DNA of 33,065 nt from Thermoplasmata archaeon (GCA_021789945.1 JAJYIS010000009.1:1-33065), one strand, 5' to 3'. Positions 6,927 through 16,685 are shown, numbered from the stretch's first letter. The notes: generated by a model not told the origin, from the sequence alone. Program-made: numbers and translations.

Positions 6927-8345
6927 GTGAGCACCGATCCGACCCAACAATCCGTTCCCCCGGCCCCACCTGGGCCGGCGCCGGAGTTCTGCGCGCACTG
7001 TGGGACCAAGTTCAAGGAGGGAGCGGTGTTCTGCGAGATGTGCGGCGCTGTGCGCCCGTCGATCCACGCGTCCCCTCCGGCCAGCCACATGGATTGGAGG
7101 AACTGGGCGCTCCAGGCGAGGATGCGGCAGAGCACGGTCTCCCCGACGAACTGGAGGGCCGTCATCAAGGCGATGCTCTCCGTGTCGATGCTCACGGTGG
7201 TATTCACAATCATCGCCGGGCTGATCACGCTCATCTACGGCGTCGGGCTTGTCGTACCCTTCATACTCAACCAGGGCTACGCCCACACTGTGTTCTTCAT
7301 CCTGCCGTTCTTCGTAACGGTTGGCGAATTGACCGGCTACCCGCTATTGGTCTACTACTTCTTCGTGATCGCAGCCATAGTAGCCAGCTGCACTTGGGTG
7401 CTGCTCGTGAGCTACAAGACCTTCATGAAGGAGATGACCATGAAGGCGACCTCGAGGGAGCACAGCCCGCTGTTCGACATCTCCGGGCTCACCTTCGTGA
7501 ACGTGTTCGTGAGCGTGCTGATCGTCCTGATAGCCATGCTATTCGGGGTCGGCGACACGAACACGCCCATCGGAGGCAGCCTCCAGGAAAACCTCCTGGA
7601 ACTCGCGAACGCAGCAGTCTGGGAAGAGATTATCGTCAGAGTGCTCCTGATCGGCGTCCCGCTCCTGATCATCGACGTCATAAGGAGGAAGATGAGGAAG
7701 GACTGGTACGCCTACATACTCGGGGGCAAGTTCAAGTTCGGCCTGCCCGAGGTTGCGCTCGTGCTGATCTCGGCGACCATCTTCGGGTACGCGCACTACC
7801 TCGGCGGCTGGGGCGCTTGGAAGATACCGGCGGCGGCCATCGGAGGAGTGGCGTTCGGCTACCTGTTCCTCAAGTACGGCCTCCCGGCGGCCATCGTCAT
7901 GCACTTCGCGACGGACTACGCGAGCATGCCGGCGGATGTCTTCGGCTTCTCGCAGGTGCCCATTGAAGTCGTCCTCCTTCTCTGGCTGGGCCTCGGGATT
8001 GCGTTCTTCATATATTACATACTGAGGATAAGCGAGTTCATCTCCGGCAGGAGGCTCCTGGATCCGAAACCACAGCCGGTCCAGGGGTTCTGGCCGCAGC
8101 CTTGGCAGTACCAGCAGACGCCTATGTACGCGCAGCCGCCGTATCCGCCGGTCCAGAATCCGCCCTACCAGCCTCCGCCGTACCAATACCCTCCGCCCCC
8201 TCCACCCTCGCCTGGCCAGGAGATGCCGCCCGTCGTCCCGCAACAGGCGCATTACGGCGGATATGTCTGCCCGAGCTGCGGCTACATGGAGGCGCGATGG
8301 GTCAACGGGCGGTTCCAGTGCCTCAGGTGTGGACGGCTATCCTAG
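6927..8345 (+). CDS. CPBP-family intramembrane metalloprotease with N- and C-terminal zinc ribbons
   Basis: The 472-residue protein has a zinc ribbon at residues 22-39 (CAHC...CEMC), about eight membrane segments from residue 80 to 375, a Pro/Tyr/Gln-rich tail (about 390-440) and a second zinc ribbon (CPSC...CLRC, 448-468). The CPBP (CAAX protease and bacteriocin-processing, Rce1-like) motifs are intact: EEIIVR (Glu233, Glu234, Arg238), FGYAH with His290, and HFATD with His326 and Asp330. It is thus probably an active glutamic/metal-dependent intramembrane protease; its substrate is unknown. The start is GTG at 6927 with a TATA box about 29 bases upstream. The C-terminus overlaps the convergent gene by nine bases; stop is TAG. 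Confidence 0.9.
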   Translation: MSTDPTQQSVPPAPPGPAPEFCAHCGTKFKEGAVFCEMCGAVRPSIHASPPASHMDWRNWALQARMRQSTVSPTNWRAVIKAMLSVSMLTVVFTIIAGLITLIYGVGLVVPFILNQGYAHTVFFILPFFVTVGELTGYPLLVYYFFVIAAIVASCTWVLLVSYKTFMKEMTMKATSREHSPLFDISGLTFVNVFVSVLIVLIAMLFGVGDTNTPIGGSLQENLLELANAAVWEEIIVRVLLIGVPLLIIDVIRRKMRKDWYAYILGGKFKFGLPEVALVLISATIFGYAHYLGGWGAWKIPAAAIGGVAFGYLFLKYGLPAAIVMHFATDYASMPADVFGFSQVPIEVVLLLWLGLGIAFFIYYILRISEFISGRRLLDPKPQPVQGFWPQPWQYQQTPMYAQPPYPPVQNPPYQPPPYQYPPPPPPSPGQEMPPVVPQQAHYGGYVCPSCGYMEARWVNGRFQCLRCGRLS

Positions 8346-9095
8346 GAGCCTCTCGAGCACCTTCTTGCTCTCGGCGCCGCTCTCGAGGTCCGTCGATTCT
8401 ACGATGATGTTGCCCTTGTACGACCTCTTCAGGACGGAGGCGATCTTCCTGATGTCGGCGGAGCCGTCGTCGACCCGGTTGTGCTGGTCCCACTGGCCCT
8501 CGTTGTTGTGAAGATGCACGTTGCCGAACATGGACACCAGCTTCAGGAACTCGTCCACCTGGCCGGCCGTGTTCGCGTGGCCCATGTCGAAGCATATCCC
8601 CAGGCCGGAGCCCTCGACGACCTCCAGGAGCTCGCTCGCCCGAGAGCAGGTAGCGTTCATGTTCCCCGGGAGGTTCTCTATCACGACCTTGACCGAGCGG
8701 TCGGAAGCGTAGGAGGAGATCTCCCTCACGGACTTCTTCGTGCGCTCGACCGCCTGGACCTTGTCCAGGAACGCGATCCCCTGGATGAAGCCTGGGTGGA
8801 CGGTCACGAGCCCGATCTCGAGCTTGTGGGCCGAGGCGATTGTCTTCTTGACCTCGTCGAGGGCCGCGAGCCTCATCGGCTCATAAACGCTCCCGATGTT
8901 GACATCGCTCAAGGGCGCGTGCACCTGGAACTCCATGCCGAGCGAATCCCTCCCGTAGGCGACCCCCTCGCCGATGAGTTCGAGCCTATCCTCCCCCTCC
9001 GAGAGTATCTCCCAGAGCTGGAATTCCTTGGAGATCTCCTCGACCATCTCCATGAACGGCGTCTGACAGAACAGGGGTGACCCGACGCCGATCAT
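8337..9095 (-). CDS. Sugar phosphate isomerase/epimerase-like TIM-barrel protein
   Basis: A 252-residue protein of the xylose isomerase-like/AP endonuclease family 2 TIM-barrel superfamily. Visible metal-ligand strands: VHAP, VTVHPGF, VVIENLPGN (Glu), CFDMGHAN (Asp and His), NVHLHNNEGQWDQHNRVDDG (His, Asp) and a final IIVES (Glu). This set is common to Zn/Mn-dependent isomerases and to endonuclease IV, so the reaction is not fixed by sequence; endonuclease IV is less likely because of length and missing DNA-binding loops. Its ATG overlaps the stop of the upstream UPF0201 gene (ATGA), indicating translational coupling. Confidence 0.87.
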   Translation of the reverse strand: MIGVGSPLFCQTPFMEMVEEISKEFQLWEILSEGEDRLELIGEGVAYGRDSLGMEFQVHAPLSDVNIGSVYEPMRLAALDEVKKTIASAHKLEIGLVTVHPGFIQGIAFLDKVQAVERTKKSVREISSYASDRSVKVVIENLPGNMNATCSRASELLEVVEGSGLGICFDMGHANTAGQVDEFLKLVSMFGNVHLHNNEGQWDQHNRVDDGSADIRKIASVLKRSYKGNIIVESTDLESGAESKKVLERLLG

Positions 9096-9472
9096 CCAGC
9101 CACCTCAGGCCTTGTGTGCGGCGCGATCCTGTCGATCACGCGCTCCATGTCGTCTGCAACGATGTCGACCTCGATGTCGCCCAGCGGGCGGTCCTCGTCG
9201 GAGAACGATATCCTGCCGACCGCGGCGACCTGCTTGTTCAGCCGGAACGTCGTCGAGGTCCCTGACAGCCCGCGCCTGAACACCGCCCGGGCAGCGTCTC
9301 TTATCTGCTGTCTCTTGAGCTGCTCTCCCAACGCCTCCACGGAATGCGCGATCCCGCTGATGTCCTCCTCGCCCGACAGCTCGGCGTCGGGGAAGAATGA
9401 CAATATCGCGTGGACCACCTTGTCCCTGTCCTCGGTGGGGTAGCATCTGGCCCTTACTCGGACCTCGAGCAT
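9092..9472 (-). CDS. UPF0201 family protein (archaeal RNA-binding-like)
   Basis: This 126-residue protein matches the archaea-specific UPF0201 family: MLEVRVRARCYPTEDRDKVVHAILSFFPDAEL at the start, LKRQQIRDAARAVFRRGL in the middle, FRLNKQVAAVGRISFSDEDRPLGDIEVDI and the terminal IDRIAPHTR. The family has a ribosomal L5-like fold and is thought to bind RNA; biochemical function is unproven. It overlaps the isomerase-like gene by four bases and shares its promoter. A TATA box at 9494-9501 is about 26 bases upstream, so the transcript is probably leaderless. Confidence 0.88.
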   Translation of the reverse strand: MLEVRVRARCYPTEDRDKVVHAILSFFPDAELSGEEDISGIAHSVEALGEQLKRQQIRDAARAVFRRGLSGTSTTFRLNKQVAAVGRISFSDEDRPLGDIEVDIVADDMERVIDRIAPHTRPEVAG

Positions 9473-9493
9473 GAGCCAGCGATGCCCAAGTGG

Positions 9494-9501
9494 ATATTTA
9501 A
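9494..9501 (-). promoter_or_regulatory. TATA box of the UPF0201-isomerase operon
   Basis: Minus strand reads GGTTAAATATCC; the centre lies about 26 bases before the ATG at 9472, consistent with a leaderless message. Confidence 0.5.
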
Positions 9502-9592
9502 CCCTGAGGCAGGGAGGGGTCGGCGCCGCACGCGAAACCAGACGAGCGCTAAGAAAAGTCTATTAGTCCACTGCGGCTGTAAGTCGGCAGAG

Positions 9593-11044
9593 ATGAAGAA
9601 CAGCATTCTCAAGATGTTCAATGACAAGGGGATCCTCATCGACCGCGACGCTGCGGACGCGCTCTCCAGCCTCCCGGACGCCGCGAAGTGCGCTGAGCTG
9701 ATCCTGGACGACGATGCCAACAGGCCCCTCGTGCTGACCAGGACGGACATAGAGAATTACGCTGCGTGCCTTGCGAGGAACATAGCCGTGAAGAAGCCAG
9801 CACCGCCTCTCGGAACGTCGGTCTCGATCGGTACGGGGGCCCCCGTGGAGGACCTGGTGGTCCTGAAGGACATCACCGGCAACTCGACCTGCGTGGGGAA
9901 TGTCATAGATTTCGCGAAGCTGTTCAACGACCGGTACAGCAGCCTGAAGAGGATCCTCGCGCACAGGCGCGAGATGTCCGGCCTCATCCCGATCGCCAAG
10001 GCGAAGAAGGTCCAGAGGGATGTCAGGTTCGTAGGCATCGTGAACGAGATCCGCACGACCAAGAACGGCCACACGCTCCTCGAGCTCGAGGATGAGGAGG
10101 ACAAGATCGGCGTGCTCATCATGAAGGGCTCGAGGAAGTCGAACGAGTCCTTCGTCAAGGACGAAGTGGTCGGGGTCGTCGGATCCTTCAGCAAGGACGG
10201 GGAGATCGTCGTCGCGAAGGAGTTCATCAGGCCGGACGTCCCCCTGAACAGCGGCATGGCGCCGAACGGCTCGGAGTCAGTCGTCGCGTTCGTGTCCGAC
10301 ATCCATGTCGGCAGCACCGAGTTCCTGAACGACGAATGGAACAGGTTCGTCTCTTGGCTGAACAAAGACGCAGTCGCCAAGGACATCAAGTACATCGTGA
10401 TGCCGGGGGACCTAGTGGACGGCATCGGCATCTATCCCAACCAGGAGGACGAGCTGCTGATCGAGGACGTGTACGCCCAGTACGCCGAGCTCGCCAGGCT
10501 GGTGAACATGATACCCAGCCGGATCAAGATAGTGATGATGCCGGGGAACCACGACGCCGTCAGGCTGGCGGAGCCCCAGCCCGCGCTTCCGAAGGAGGTG
10601 ACCTCGCTCTTCGACCCGAGGATAATGTTCGTCGGGAACCCCTGCTATCTTCAGATAGAGGGCAGGAACATCCTCGCGTACCACGGGAGGAGCATGGACG
10701 ACTTCGTCTCCAACGTGAGGAACCTGAGCTACTCCGCGCCCGGGGACATCATGAGGGAGATGCTCAGGAGGAGGCACATGGCGCCGATCTACGGGGAGAA
10801 GACGGCCCTCGCGCCCGAGCAGAAGGACTACCTGGTCATCGACCGGGTGCCCGAGATATTCGTCACCGGGCACGTGCACGCGTGCTCCGTGGGGGAGTAC
10901 CGAGGGATCAAGCTCATCAACGCGTCCGCATGGCAGGCCCAGACTTCCTTCCAGAGGATGCACAACCAGATCCCGGACCCGGCGAAGGTGCCCATGGTCA
11001 ACCTGGGCACAGGCGAGGTCTGGGTAGAGGACTTCTCGTCCTGA
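9593..11044 (+). CDS. polB: DNA polymerase D small subunit (DP1)
   Basis: DP1 is the proofreading 3'-5' exonuclease subunit of the archaeal replicative polymerase D, partner of DP2 (not in this window). From ATG 9593 the protein has 483 residues: an N-terminal helical domain, an OB-fold (about 145-205, VRFVGIVNEIRTTKNGHTLLELED) and a calcineurin-like phosphoesterase domain with SDIHVG (about 232), GDLVDG (about 272), GNHD (about 318), HGRSMDD (about 364) and GHVHA (about 425). All metal-binding motifs look intact. The longer track start at 9410 runs through the divergent promoter and overlaps the UPF0201 gene. A weak TATA-like TCTATTAG sits about 30 bases upstream. Symbol follows archaeal usage and does not mean a family B polymerase. 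Confidence 0.93.
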   Translation: MKNSILKMFNDKGILIDRDAADALSSLPDAAKCAELILDDDANRPLVLTRTDIENYAACLARNIAVKKPAPPLGTSVSIGTGAPVEDLVVLKDITGNSTCVGNVIDFAKLFNDRYSSLKRILAHRREMSGLIPIAKAKKVQRDVRFVGIVNEIRTTKNGHTLLELEDEEDKIGVLIMKGSRKSNESFVKDEVVGVVGSFSKDGEIVVAKEFIRPDVPLNSGMAPNGSESVVAFVSDIHVGSTEFLNDEWNRFVSWLNKDAVAKDIKYIVMPGDLVDGIGIYPNQEDELLIEDVYAQYAELARLVNMIPSRIKIVMMPGNHDAVRLAEPQPALPKEVTSLFDPRIMFVGNPCYLQIEGRNILAYHGRSMDDFVSNVRNLSYSAPGDIMREMLRRRHMAPIYGEKTALAPEQKDYLVIDRVPEIFVTGHVHACSVGEYRGIKLINASAWQAQTSFQRMHNQIPDPAKVPMVNLGTGEVWVEDFSS

Positions 11045-11065
11045 AGGGTATGTCAAAGGATTGAT

Positions 11066-12463
11066 ATGGGCCGACTGGTTTTTCCCACCGTGCGCGACCT
11101 CGATCCCTTCTTCAAGCCGAAATCTGTCGCAGTCATAGGCGCGACGCCGTTGCCGGGGAAGATAGGCAACATCATAATCGAGAACCTCTACAGCGACGGC
11201 TTCCCGGGCAAGATATTCCTCGTGAACCCCAACTACCAGGAGATCCTAGGGCTGAAATGCTACCCGACCGTGCTCGACCTCCCGGAGACGCCGGACATGG
11301 TCGTGGTGGTCGTACCAGCGAAGCTGGTCCCCGACGTGATGGAGCAGATCGGGCAGAAGGGGGTCAAGGCGGTGACGATCATCTCCGCCGGGTTCTCGGA
11401 AGGGGATGAGGAGGGCAAGCAGCGGGAGAAGGCGGTGCTCGAGGTCGCCAAGAAGTACGGGATCAGGATCGTCGGCCCGAACTCCCTCGGGGTCATCTCT
11501 CCCCACCACAAGCTCAACGCGTCGTTCGCGAGGATGGCACCGCTCGCAGGGTCAATAGCGTTCTTCTCCCAGAGCGGGGCGTTCTGCACCGCGGCGATCG
11601 AGTACTCGGTGAGCGAGATGCTGGGGTTCTCGGCGTTCGTCAGCTCGGGGAACAAAGCGGACGCAGACGACGCCGATTATGTCCGGTACTTCGCCTCAGA
11701 CCCGAAGACGACCTGCATCGCCGCGTACATGGAGTCGACCAGGAAAGGGCACGAGCTCTTCCTGGCACTGGACAGGGCCTCCAGGAAGAAGCCCATCGTC
11801 ATCCTGAAGTCCGGAAGGTCGCCGAGAGGCGCGAAGGCCGCGACCTCCCACACGGGCGCCCTGGCTGGCTCGGACGCGTCGTTCGACGCCGTGTTCAAGC
11901 AGACGGGGGTCTACAGGGCGAAGACCATGTTCGAGCTGTTCGACGCCGCGCAGGCGCTCTCCGGGCAGCCCCCGATGGTAGGGGACGGCATCGCCATCGT
12001 CACGAACGCCGGAGGCATGGGAGTCATCGCGACCGACTGCGCGAGCGACCTGGACCTCCCGCTCGCGGACCTCTCGAAGGAGACCCTCGACAAGATAGGC
12101 AAGGTCTGTCCGCCGACCTGGAGCTGGGGGAACCCGATCGACATCATCGGGGACGCCGACACCGCGAGGTACGCCAACGTCCTGCAGATCGTGGGCCAGG
12201 CCCCCGAAGTGAAGGGCATCCTCGTGATAGCCGCGAGGCAGGCGGCGACGAACCTATTCCAGATCGCCAAGTGGATATCCATAACCGCGAAGCTGAGCAG
12301 CAAGCCTACGGTCGCATGCTTCGCGGGAATCGAGGACCCCGAGTCCGAACAGTTCCTGGACGGCAAGGGGATACCCGTCATGTCCGTGCCAGAGCGCGCG
12401 ATAACGGCGCTGCATGCGCTCTCCGTTCGGGGCAAATACCTGCAGAAGAAGAAGCTGATCTGA
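11066..12463 (+). CDS. acdA: ADP-forming acetate/acyl-CoA synthetase, alpha subunit
   Basis: The 465-residue protein has the CoA-binding Rossmann domain (SVAVIGATPLPGKIGNIIIENL), the GPNSLGVI and SQSGAF motifs of succinyl-CoA synthetase-like folds, and the phosphorylated histidine in ATSHTGALAGSD (His262). The length matches the separate alpha subunit of archaeal ACD (about 460 residues) rather than the fused alpha-beta form. The enzyme converts acyl-CoA, ADP and phosphate into acid, CoA and ATP, the last energy-conserving step of archaeal peptide or sugar fermentation. The ATP-grasp beta subunit is not next door. It follows DP1 by 21 bases and may be co-transcribed. Confidence 0.9.
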   Translation: MGRLVFPTVRDLDPFFKPKSVAVIGATPLPGKIGNIIIENLYSDGFPGKIFLVNPNYQEILGLKCYPTVLDLPETPDMVVVVVPAKLVPDVMEQIGQKGVKAVTIISAGFSEGDEEGKQREKAVLEVAKKYGIRIVGPNSLGVISPHHKLNASFARMAPLAGSIAFFSQSGAFCTAAIEYSVSEMLGFSAFVSSGNKADADDADYVRYFASDPKTTCIAAYMESTRKGHELFLALDRASRKKPIVILKSGRSPRGAKAATSHTGALAGSDASFDAVFKQTGVYRAKTMFELFDAAQALSGQPPMVGDGIAIVTNAGGMGVIATDCASDLDLPLADLSKETLDKIGKVCPPTWSWGNPIDIIGDADTARYANVLQIVGQAPEVKGILVIAARQAATNLFQIAKWISITAKLSSKPTVACFAGIEDPESEQFLDGKGIPVMSVPERAITALHALSVRGKYLQKKKLI

Positions 12464-12469
12464 GCTTTA

Positions 12470-12595
12470 TCACCCTACGAGCTGCATGAGGATTATCACA
12501 GCCCCGAGTCCGATGAACACGAGGCTCGATATGAAACCTATCCAGAAGAGCCTCATCATGAACTTCCGGTCAGTCAAAAGCTTCTCGAGCGTCAC
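12470..12595 (-). CDS. Putative 41-residue single-pass membrane micro-protein after atpD
   Basis: This ORF is too short for the track. It starts at GTG 12595, four bases after the atpD stop, and ends in TGA at 12470. The sequence has a charged N-terminus (VTLEKLLTDRKFMMR) and one hydrophobic helix (LFWIGFISSLVFIGLGAVII) ending MQLVG. The 136-base gap has no other content, and the ORF fills it almost entirely. An internal ATG at residue 13 would give 29 residues. Position suggests translation as the last cistron of the ATP synthase operon. No known family recognised; a role in ATP synthase assembly or stability is only conjecture. Confidence 0.55.
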   Translation of the reverse strand: MTLEKLLTDRKFMMRLFWIGFISSLVFIGLGAVIILMQLVG

Positions 12596-12599
12596 TCGC

Positions 12600-13241
12600 T
12601 CACGCCTCTAATGCCTTCGCGGTCTTGCCCTTGATCCGCTTCAGCCTGAAGGTGTTGTCGCGCTCCATCTCCTCGAGCCTGAACCTGATGAACCGCTCGA
12701 CCTCCTCGAGGTCGGGGAGCACCTTGAACTCGAGGGCGTTCACCCGGCGCTTGGTCCGCTCGATCTCGTCCAGCAGCTTCTTCATTGTCGTCTCGAGCTC
12801 CGCGGCCTTGACCACGGTCTCGACCAGCTTCTCGTAGGCGTCCGTGGCCTCGTCTATCCTCGGGGAGGTCCCGATTATGCCATAGCCCCTCTCGTCCAAA
12901 GGAGCGACGATCCTGCTCGACTTGATGTCTGGCACCACGACCCCCATCAGGTTCCTGCTCCTGAGCTTGATCTCGGGATGGGTGGACAGCGCGTACGCCG
13001 CCGACCGGACCGCGATCGCCCCGTCGACAGCGTTCGCGACCGCGATCCTCTCTTGGGCCTCCCTGTAGCGCCTCGCGATCTCCACCCTGAGGTCCTTGGA
13101 CTGGTCGAGTATCTTGAAGAACTCGAGTATGAGCCCGTCCCGCTTGAGCTTGAGGATCTTGTGGCCGTTCTTGGTGAGCTTGATCTTCTTGGTCACCTCG
13201 AGCAGCTCGGACCGGGTGGGCTGGATCTCTCGCACGGGCAT
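12600..13241 (-). CDS. atpD: A-type ATP synthase subunit D (central stalk)
   Basis: A 213-residue coiled-coil protein with the subunit D start (PTRSELLEVTKKIKLTKNGHKILKLKRDGLILEFF) and a C-terminal coil with KRRVNALEFKVLPDLEEVERFIRFRLEEMERDNTFRLKRIK. Subunit D forms the rotating shaft with F that links the catalytic A3B3 head to the membrane ring. Length is normal. It follows atpB by seven bases in the operon; its stop is followed almost at once by the micro-ORF. Confidence 0.95.
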   Translation of the reverse strand: MPVREIQPTRSELLEVTKKIKLTKNGHKILKLKRDGLILEFFKILDQSKDLRVEIARRYREAQERIAVANAVDGAIAVRSAAYALSTHPEIKLRSRNLMGVVVPDIKSSRIVAPLDERGYGIIGTSPRIDEATDAYEKLVETVVKAAELETTMKKLLDEIERTKRRVNALEFKVLPDLEEVERFIRFRLEEMERDNTFRLKRIKGKTAKALEA

Positions 13242-13248
13242 CTGTCCA

Positions 13249-14628
13249 TCACTTCTTCTTCATGGTCGGGTGGTACTTCTCTATGAACTTGCGGTCGATC
13301 TTGGTGAGCGAGTCCACGGGCAGCGCGGACAGGAGCTCCCAGCCGAGGTCCAGGGTCTGCGCGATTGTCCTGTCCTCGTCCTTCCCCTGCCGTACGAACC
13401 TGTCCTCGAACGAGTCCGCGAAGTCGAGGAACTTCCTGTCGCGCTCGGACAGCGCCTCCTTGCCGACGATCGCCACCAGGCCCCTGAGGTCCCTTCCCTC
13501 CGCATATGCCGCGTAGAGCTGGTCCGAGACGGCCCTGTGGTCCTCCCTCGTGTGCCCAGGGCCTATGCCCTGGCCCATGAGTCTGGAAAGGGACCGCTCG
13601 ACGGCTATCGGCGGGAACACGCCCTTCCTGTGCAGATCCCTCGAGGCGACGATCTGCCCCTCGGTGATGTATCCCGTGAGGTCGGGGATCGGGTGCGTGA
13701 TGTCGTCGCCGGGCATCGACAGTATCGGGAACTGCGTGATCGAGCCCGTCTTGCCCTTGATCCTGCCCGCGCGCTCGTACATGCTCGCGAGGTCGGTGTA
13801 CATGTACCCTGGGTAGCCCCTCCTCGCCGGCACCTCCTCCCTCGCGGCGCCGATCTGCCTGAGCGCCTCGCAGTAGTTCGTGATGTCCGTGAGGATGACC
13901 AGCACGTGCATGTTCAGGTCGAACGCGAGGTACTCAGCCGTGGTGAGGGCGAGCTTCGGCGTGAGCAGCCGCTCGATCGCGGGGTCATCCGCGAGGTTGA
14001 GGAACACGACCGCCCGCTTCAGCGCGCCCGTCCTCTCGAAGTCCTGCATGAAGTACTGGGCCTCCTCGCTCGTGATGCCCATAGCGGCGAACACCACCGC
14101 GAACTCCTCCTTCTTCCCGACCACCTTCGACTGCCTCGCGATCTGGAGCGCGATATCGTTGTGCGGGAGCCCGGAGCCCGAGAAGATCGGCAGCTTCTGC
14201 CCCCTGACGAGGGTGTTCATGCCGTCGATCGACGATATCCCCGTCTGGATGAACTCGCGTGGGTTGTCCCTTGCCCACGGGTTGATCGCCGCGCCGATGA
14301 TCTCGAGCCTCTTCTCGGGTATGATCGGCGGGCCCTTGTCGAGCGGGTCCCCAGAGCCGGACAGTATCCTTCCGAGCATGTCCTTCGAGACCGGCATTTT
14401 GACGGTCTCTCCCAGGAACTTCACGCCCGAGGCCTTGTCTATCCCGCCGGTCCCCTCGAACACCTGCACGACGACGACCTCGTCCGATGAGTCCAGCACC
14501 TGGCCCCTCTTGGTCGAGCCGTCCGGGAGCGCGATCAGCACGAGCTCGCCGTACCCGACGGGCTCGGTCTTCTCGACGAACACGAGTGGACCTGCGATCT
14601 GGCTGATCGTGTGATATTCCTTGACCAT
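13249..14628 (-). CDS. atpB: A-type ATP synthase subunit B (regulatory, non-catalytic)
   Basis: The 459-residue protein starts with [26 protein letters not shown] and shows [63 protein letters not shown], and [20 protein letters not shown]. The SGSGLPHN sequence in place of a P-loop is characteristic of non-catalytic B subunits, which alternate with A in the head. Length is typical. Spacing from atpA is three bases. Large shadow ORFs on both strands across it are products of GC-rich codon bias. Confidence 0.97.
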   Translation of the reverse strand: MVKEYHTISQIAGPLVFVEKTEPVGYGELVLIALPDGSTKRGQVLDSSDEVVVVQVFEGTGGIDKASGVKFLGETVKMPVSKDMLGRILSGSGDPLDKGPPIIPEKRLEIIGAAINPWARDNPREFIQTGISSIDGMNTLVRGQKLPIFSGSGLPHNDIALQIARQSKVVGKKEEFAVVFAAMGITSEEAQYFMQDFERTGALKRAVVFLNLADDPAIERLLTPKLALTTAEYLAFDLNMHVLVILTDITNYCEALRQIGAAREEVPARRGYPGYMYTDLASMYERAGRIKGKTGSITQFPILSMPGDDITHPIPDLTGYITEGQIVASRDLHRKGVFPPIAVERSLSRLMGQGIGPGHTREDHRAVSDQLYAAYAEGRDLRGLVAIVGKEALSERDRKFLDFADSFEDRFVRQGKDEDRTIAQTLDLGWELLSALPVDSLTKIDRKFIEKYHPTMKKK

Positions 14629-14631
14629 GCA

Positions 14632-16374
14632 TCACACCCCCAGCTCGGCGAACTGCTTGTCCATCGACGCCGACACCGTCTTGATGTCCTGGTCGATCGT
14701 CTCCTCGAACTTCAGCTTGCCCAGGTCGGCCCTGCACTTCAGCGACGCTATCCTGTCCAGGGGGACCTCGAGCGCGATCGCCTTCTTCGCGAGCTCCGAG
14801 AACTTCCGGATGGCGCTCATGTAATCGTACTGCCGCTTGAGCGGGCTGTAGGTGTCGACCGGGTGGTACGCGCTCTGCTGCAAGAAGAACTCCCTGATCA
14901 TCCTCGCGACCTCGAGCGTCAGCCTCTGCTCCTCGGGGAGCGCGTCGGAGCCGACGAGCTGCACAATCTCCTGGAGCTCGGACTCCTTCTGGAGGGTCTC
15001 CATCGCCCACAGCCTCAGCTTGTTCCAGTCCTCGGCGACGTTCTTGACGTACCAGTCCTCGAGGATCGGGCTGTACAGGCTGTAGGAGGTCAGCCAGTTG
15101 ATGGCCGGGAAGTGCCTCCTCTCCCTCAGCTTCGAGTCCAAGGCCCAGAAGACCTTGACGATCCTCAGGGTGTTCTGCGTGACGGGCTCGCTGAAGTCGC
15201 CGCCGGACGGGGAGACCGCTCCGATCACGGATATGGAGCCGGTCTCTCCGCTCAGGGTCTTCACTCGGCCGCACCTCTCGTAGAACTCCGAGAGCCTGGA
15301 GGCGAGATAGGCGGGATAGCCCTCCTCGCCCGGCATCTCCTCCAGCCTGGAGGATATCTCCCTCATCGCCTCGGCCCATCGCGAGGTCGAGTCGGCCATC
15401 AAGGAGACATCATATCCCATGTCCCTGTAGTACTCGGCGACAGTGATACCCGTGTACACGGACGCCTCTCTCGCTGCGACAGGCATGTTGGATGTGTTCG
15501 CCACGAGGACCGTCCTTCCCATGAGCGGCTTGCCGGTCTTCGGGTCCTCGAGCTCGGGGAAGCTAGTGAGCACCTCGGTCATCTCGTTCCCCCGCTCCCC
15601 ACAGCCGACATAGACGACGATCTGCGCGTCGCTCCACTTCGAGAGCTGTTGCGAGGTGACGGTCTTCCCGGTCCCGAAACCTCCGGGAATCGCGGCGGTG
15701 CCTCCCTTCGCGAGCGGGAAGAGCATGTCCAGGACCCTCTGGCCAGTGACGAGCGGGATGTCCGGGAGCAGCTTGTCCACATACGGCCTAGAGTGCCTCA
15801 CGGGCCATCTCTGCATCAGCCTCATCTCGTGGCCGGAGTCGAGCTCCCCGATGGAGTCCTCGACCGCGAACTCTCCCTCGGATATGCTCGTGACCTTGCC
15901 CTTTGCGTCCGCCGGTAGCAGGACCTTGTGAACGATGTTGCCCTCCGGGACCTCGCCGATGATGGCACCGCCCTGGAGGTCAGCGCCCTTCTTCACCGTG
16001 GGGGTGAACTTCCACTTCTTCTGCCTGTCAAGCCCTGGCGCGGTGACGCCCCTGGACACGAAGTCCCCCTGCTTGTCCCTGAGGACAGGCAGCGGCCGCT
16101 GGACGCCGTCATAGACACTCGACAAGAGCCCTGGCCCGAGCTCGACCTGGAGCGGAGCTCCGGTGTCGACGACCTCTTCGCCAGGCCTGATGCCCGAGGT
16201 GTCCTCGTACACTTGGATGACGGTCTTGTCGCCGACCAGCTTGATGACTTCGCCCATGAGCTTCAGGTCGCCCACGAACACGACGTCGTACATCCTCGGC
16301 GAGACGCCCTGAGCTGTCACGACCGGCCCCGCCACCCTAGTTATCTGTCCCTTCTTCTTCTCTGCCATACTCAC
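14632..16374 (-). CDS. atpA: A-type ATP synthase catalytic subunit A
   Basis: The 580-residue catalytic subunit carries [29 protein letters not shown], the P-loop GGFGTGKT (about residue 230), [43 protein letters not shown] and the conserved [11 protein letters not shown]. Length is normal and no intein is present, although atpA often hosts one in archaea. It hydrolyses or makes ATP at the A/B interface. The start may be GTG 16374 (MSMAEKKK) or the ATG six bases later (16368); neither has a clearly better ribosome site. Confidence 0.97.
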   Translation of the reverse strand: MSMAEKKKGQITRVAGPVVTAQGVSPRMYDVVFVGDLKLMGEVIKLVGDKTVIQVYEDTSGIRPGEEVVDTGAPLQVELGPGLLSSVYDGVQRPLPVLRDKQGDFVSRGVTAPGLDRQKKWKFTPTVKKGADLQGGAIIGEVPEGNIVHKVLLPADAKGKVTSISEGEFAVEDSIGELDSGHEMRLMQRWPVRHSRPYVDKLLPDIPLVTGQRVLDMLFPLAKGGTAAIPGGFGTGKTVTSQQLSKWSDAQIVVYVGCGERGNEMTEVLTSFPELEDPKTGKPLMGRTVLVANTSNMPVAAREASVYTGITVAEYYRDMGYDVSLMADSTSRWAEAMREISSRLEEMPGEEGYPAYLASRLSEFYERCGRVKTLSGETGSISVIGAVSPSGGDFSEPVTQNTLRIVKVFWALDSKLRERRHFPAINWLTSYSLYSPILEDWYVKNVAEDWNKLRLWAMETLQKESELQEIVQLVGSDALPEEQRLTLEVARMIREFFLQQSAYHPVDTYSPLKRQYDYMSAIRKFSELAKKAIALEVPLDRIASLKCRADLGKLKFEETIDQDIKTVSASMDKQFAELGV

Positions 16375-16384
16375 CGCACTCCCG

Positions 16385-16684
16385 CTAACCAGACTTGTAA
16401 AGGTCGATCCCCATCGCCTTTCGAACCTTATCCCTCATGTCGCCCTCGTCCTCTCCCACCGGGATGACGACGGGGTCGACGCTCGCCATCATCTTCGTCC
16501 TCAGCTGCGGTGGCAGCCTCTCCAGGTCCTTCGTGTGCACCGCGAGTATGCCCACACTCTCTTCGTCCATGACGCGGACCAACGTCTCCATCAGCTTGTC
16601 CGGCGTGACGCTGTACACCTTCCTTATGCCCGCGAGGCGAAAGCCCGTCACGAACTCCTCGGAACCCACGACAGCTATCTCCAT
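16385..16684 (-). CDS. atpF: A-type ATP synthase subunit F (central stalk)
   Basis: A 99-residue protein with the subunit F pattern: [23 protein letters not shown] at the start, [20 protein letters not shown] in the middle and [11 protein letters not shown] near the end. It binds subunit D in the rotor shaft. One base separates it from the atpC stop, and atpA starts ten bases downstream. Confidence 0.94.
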   Translation of the reverse strand: MEIAVVGSEEFVTGFRLAGIRKVYSVTPDKLMETLVRVMDEESVGILAVHTKDLERLPPQLRTKMMASVDPVVIPVGEDEGDMRDKVRKAMGIDLYKSG

Positions 16685-16685
16685 G

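Noticed and set aside
13096-15918. Long plus-strand ORFs of 464 and 435 residues and a minus-strand 464-residue ORF
   Set aside because: They lie across atpB and atpA in other frames and show only Leu/Arg/Asp-rich composition produced by GC-rich codon usage.
14632-16374. Intein in atpA
   Set aside because: The catalytic subunit has normal length and an uninterrupted P-loop region.
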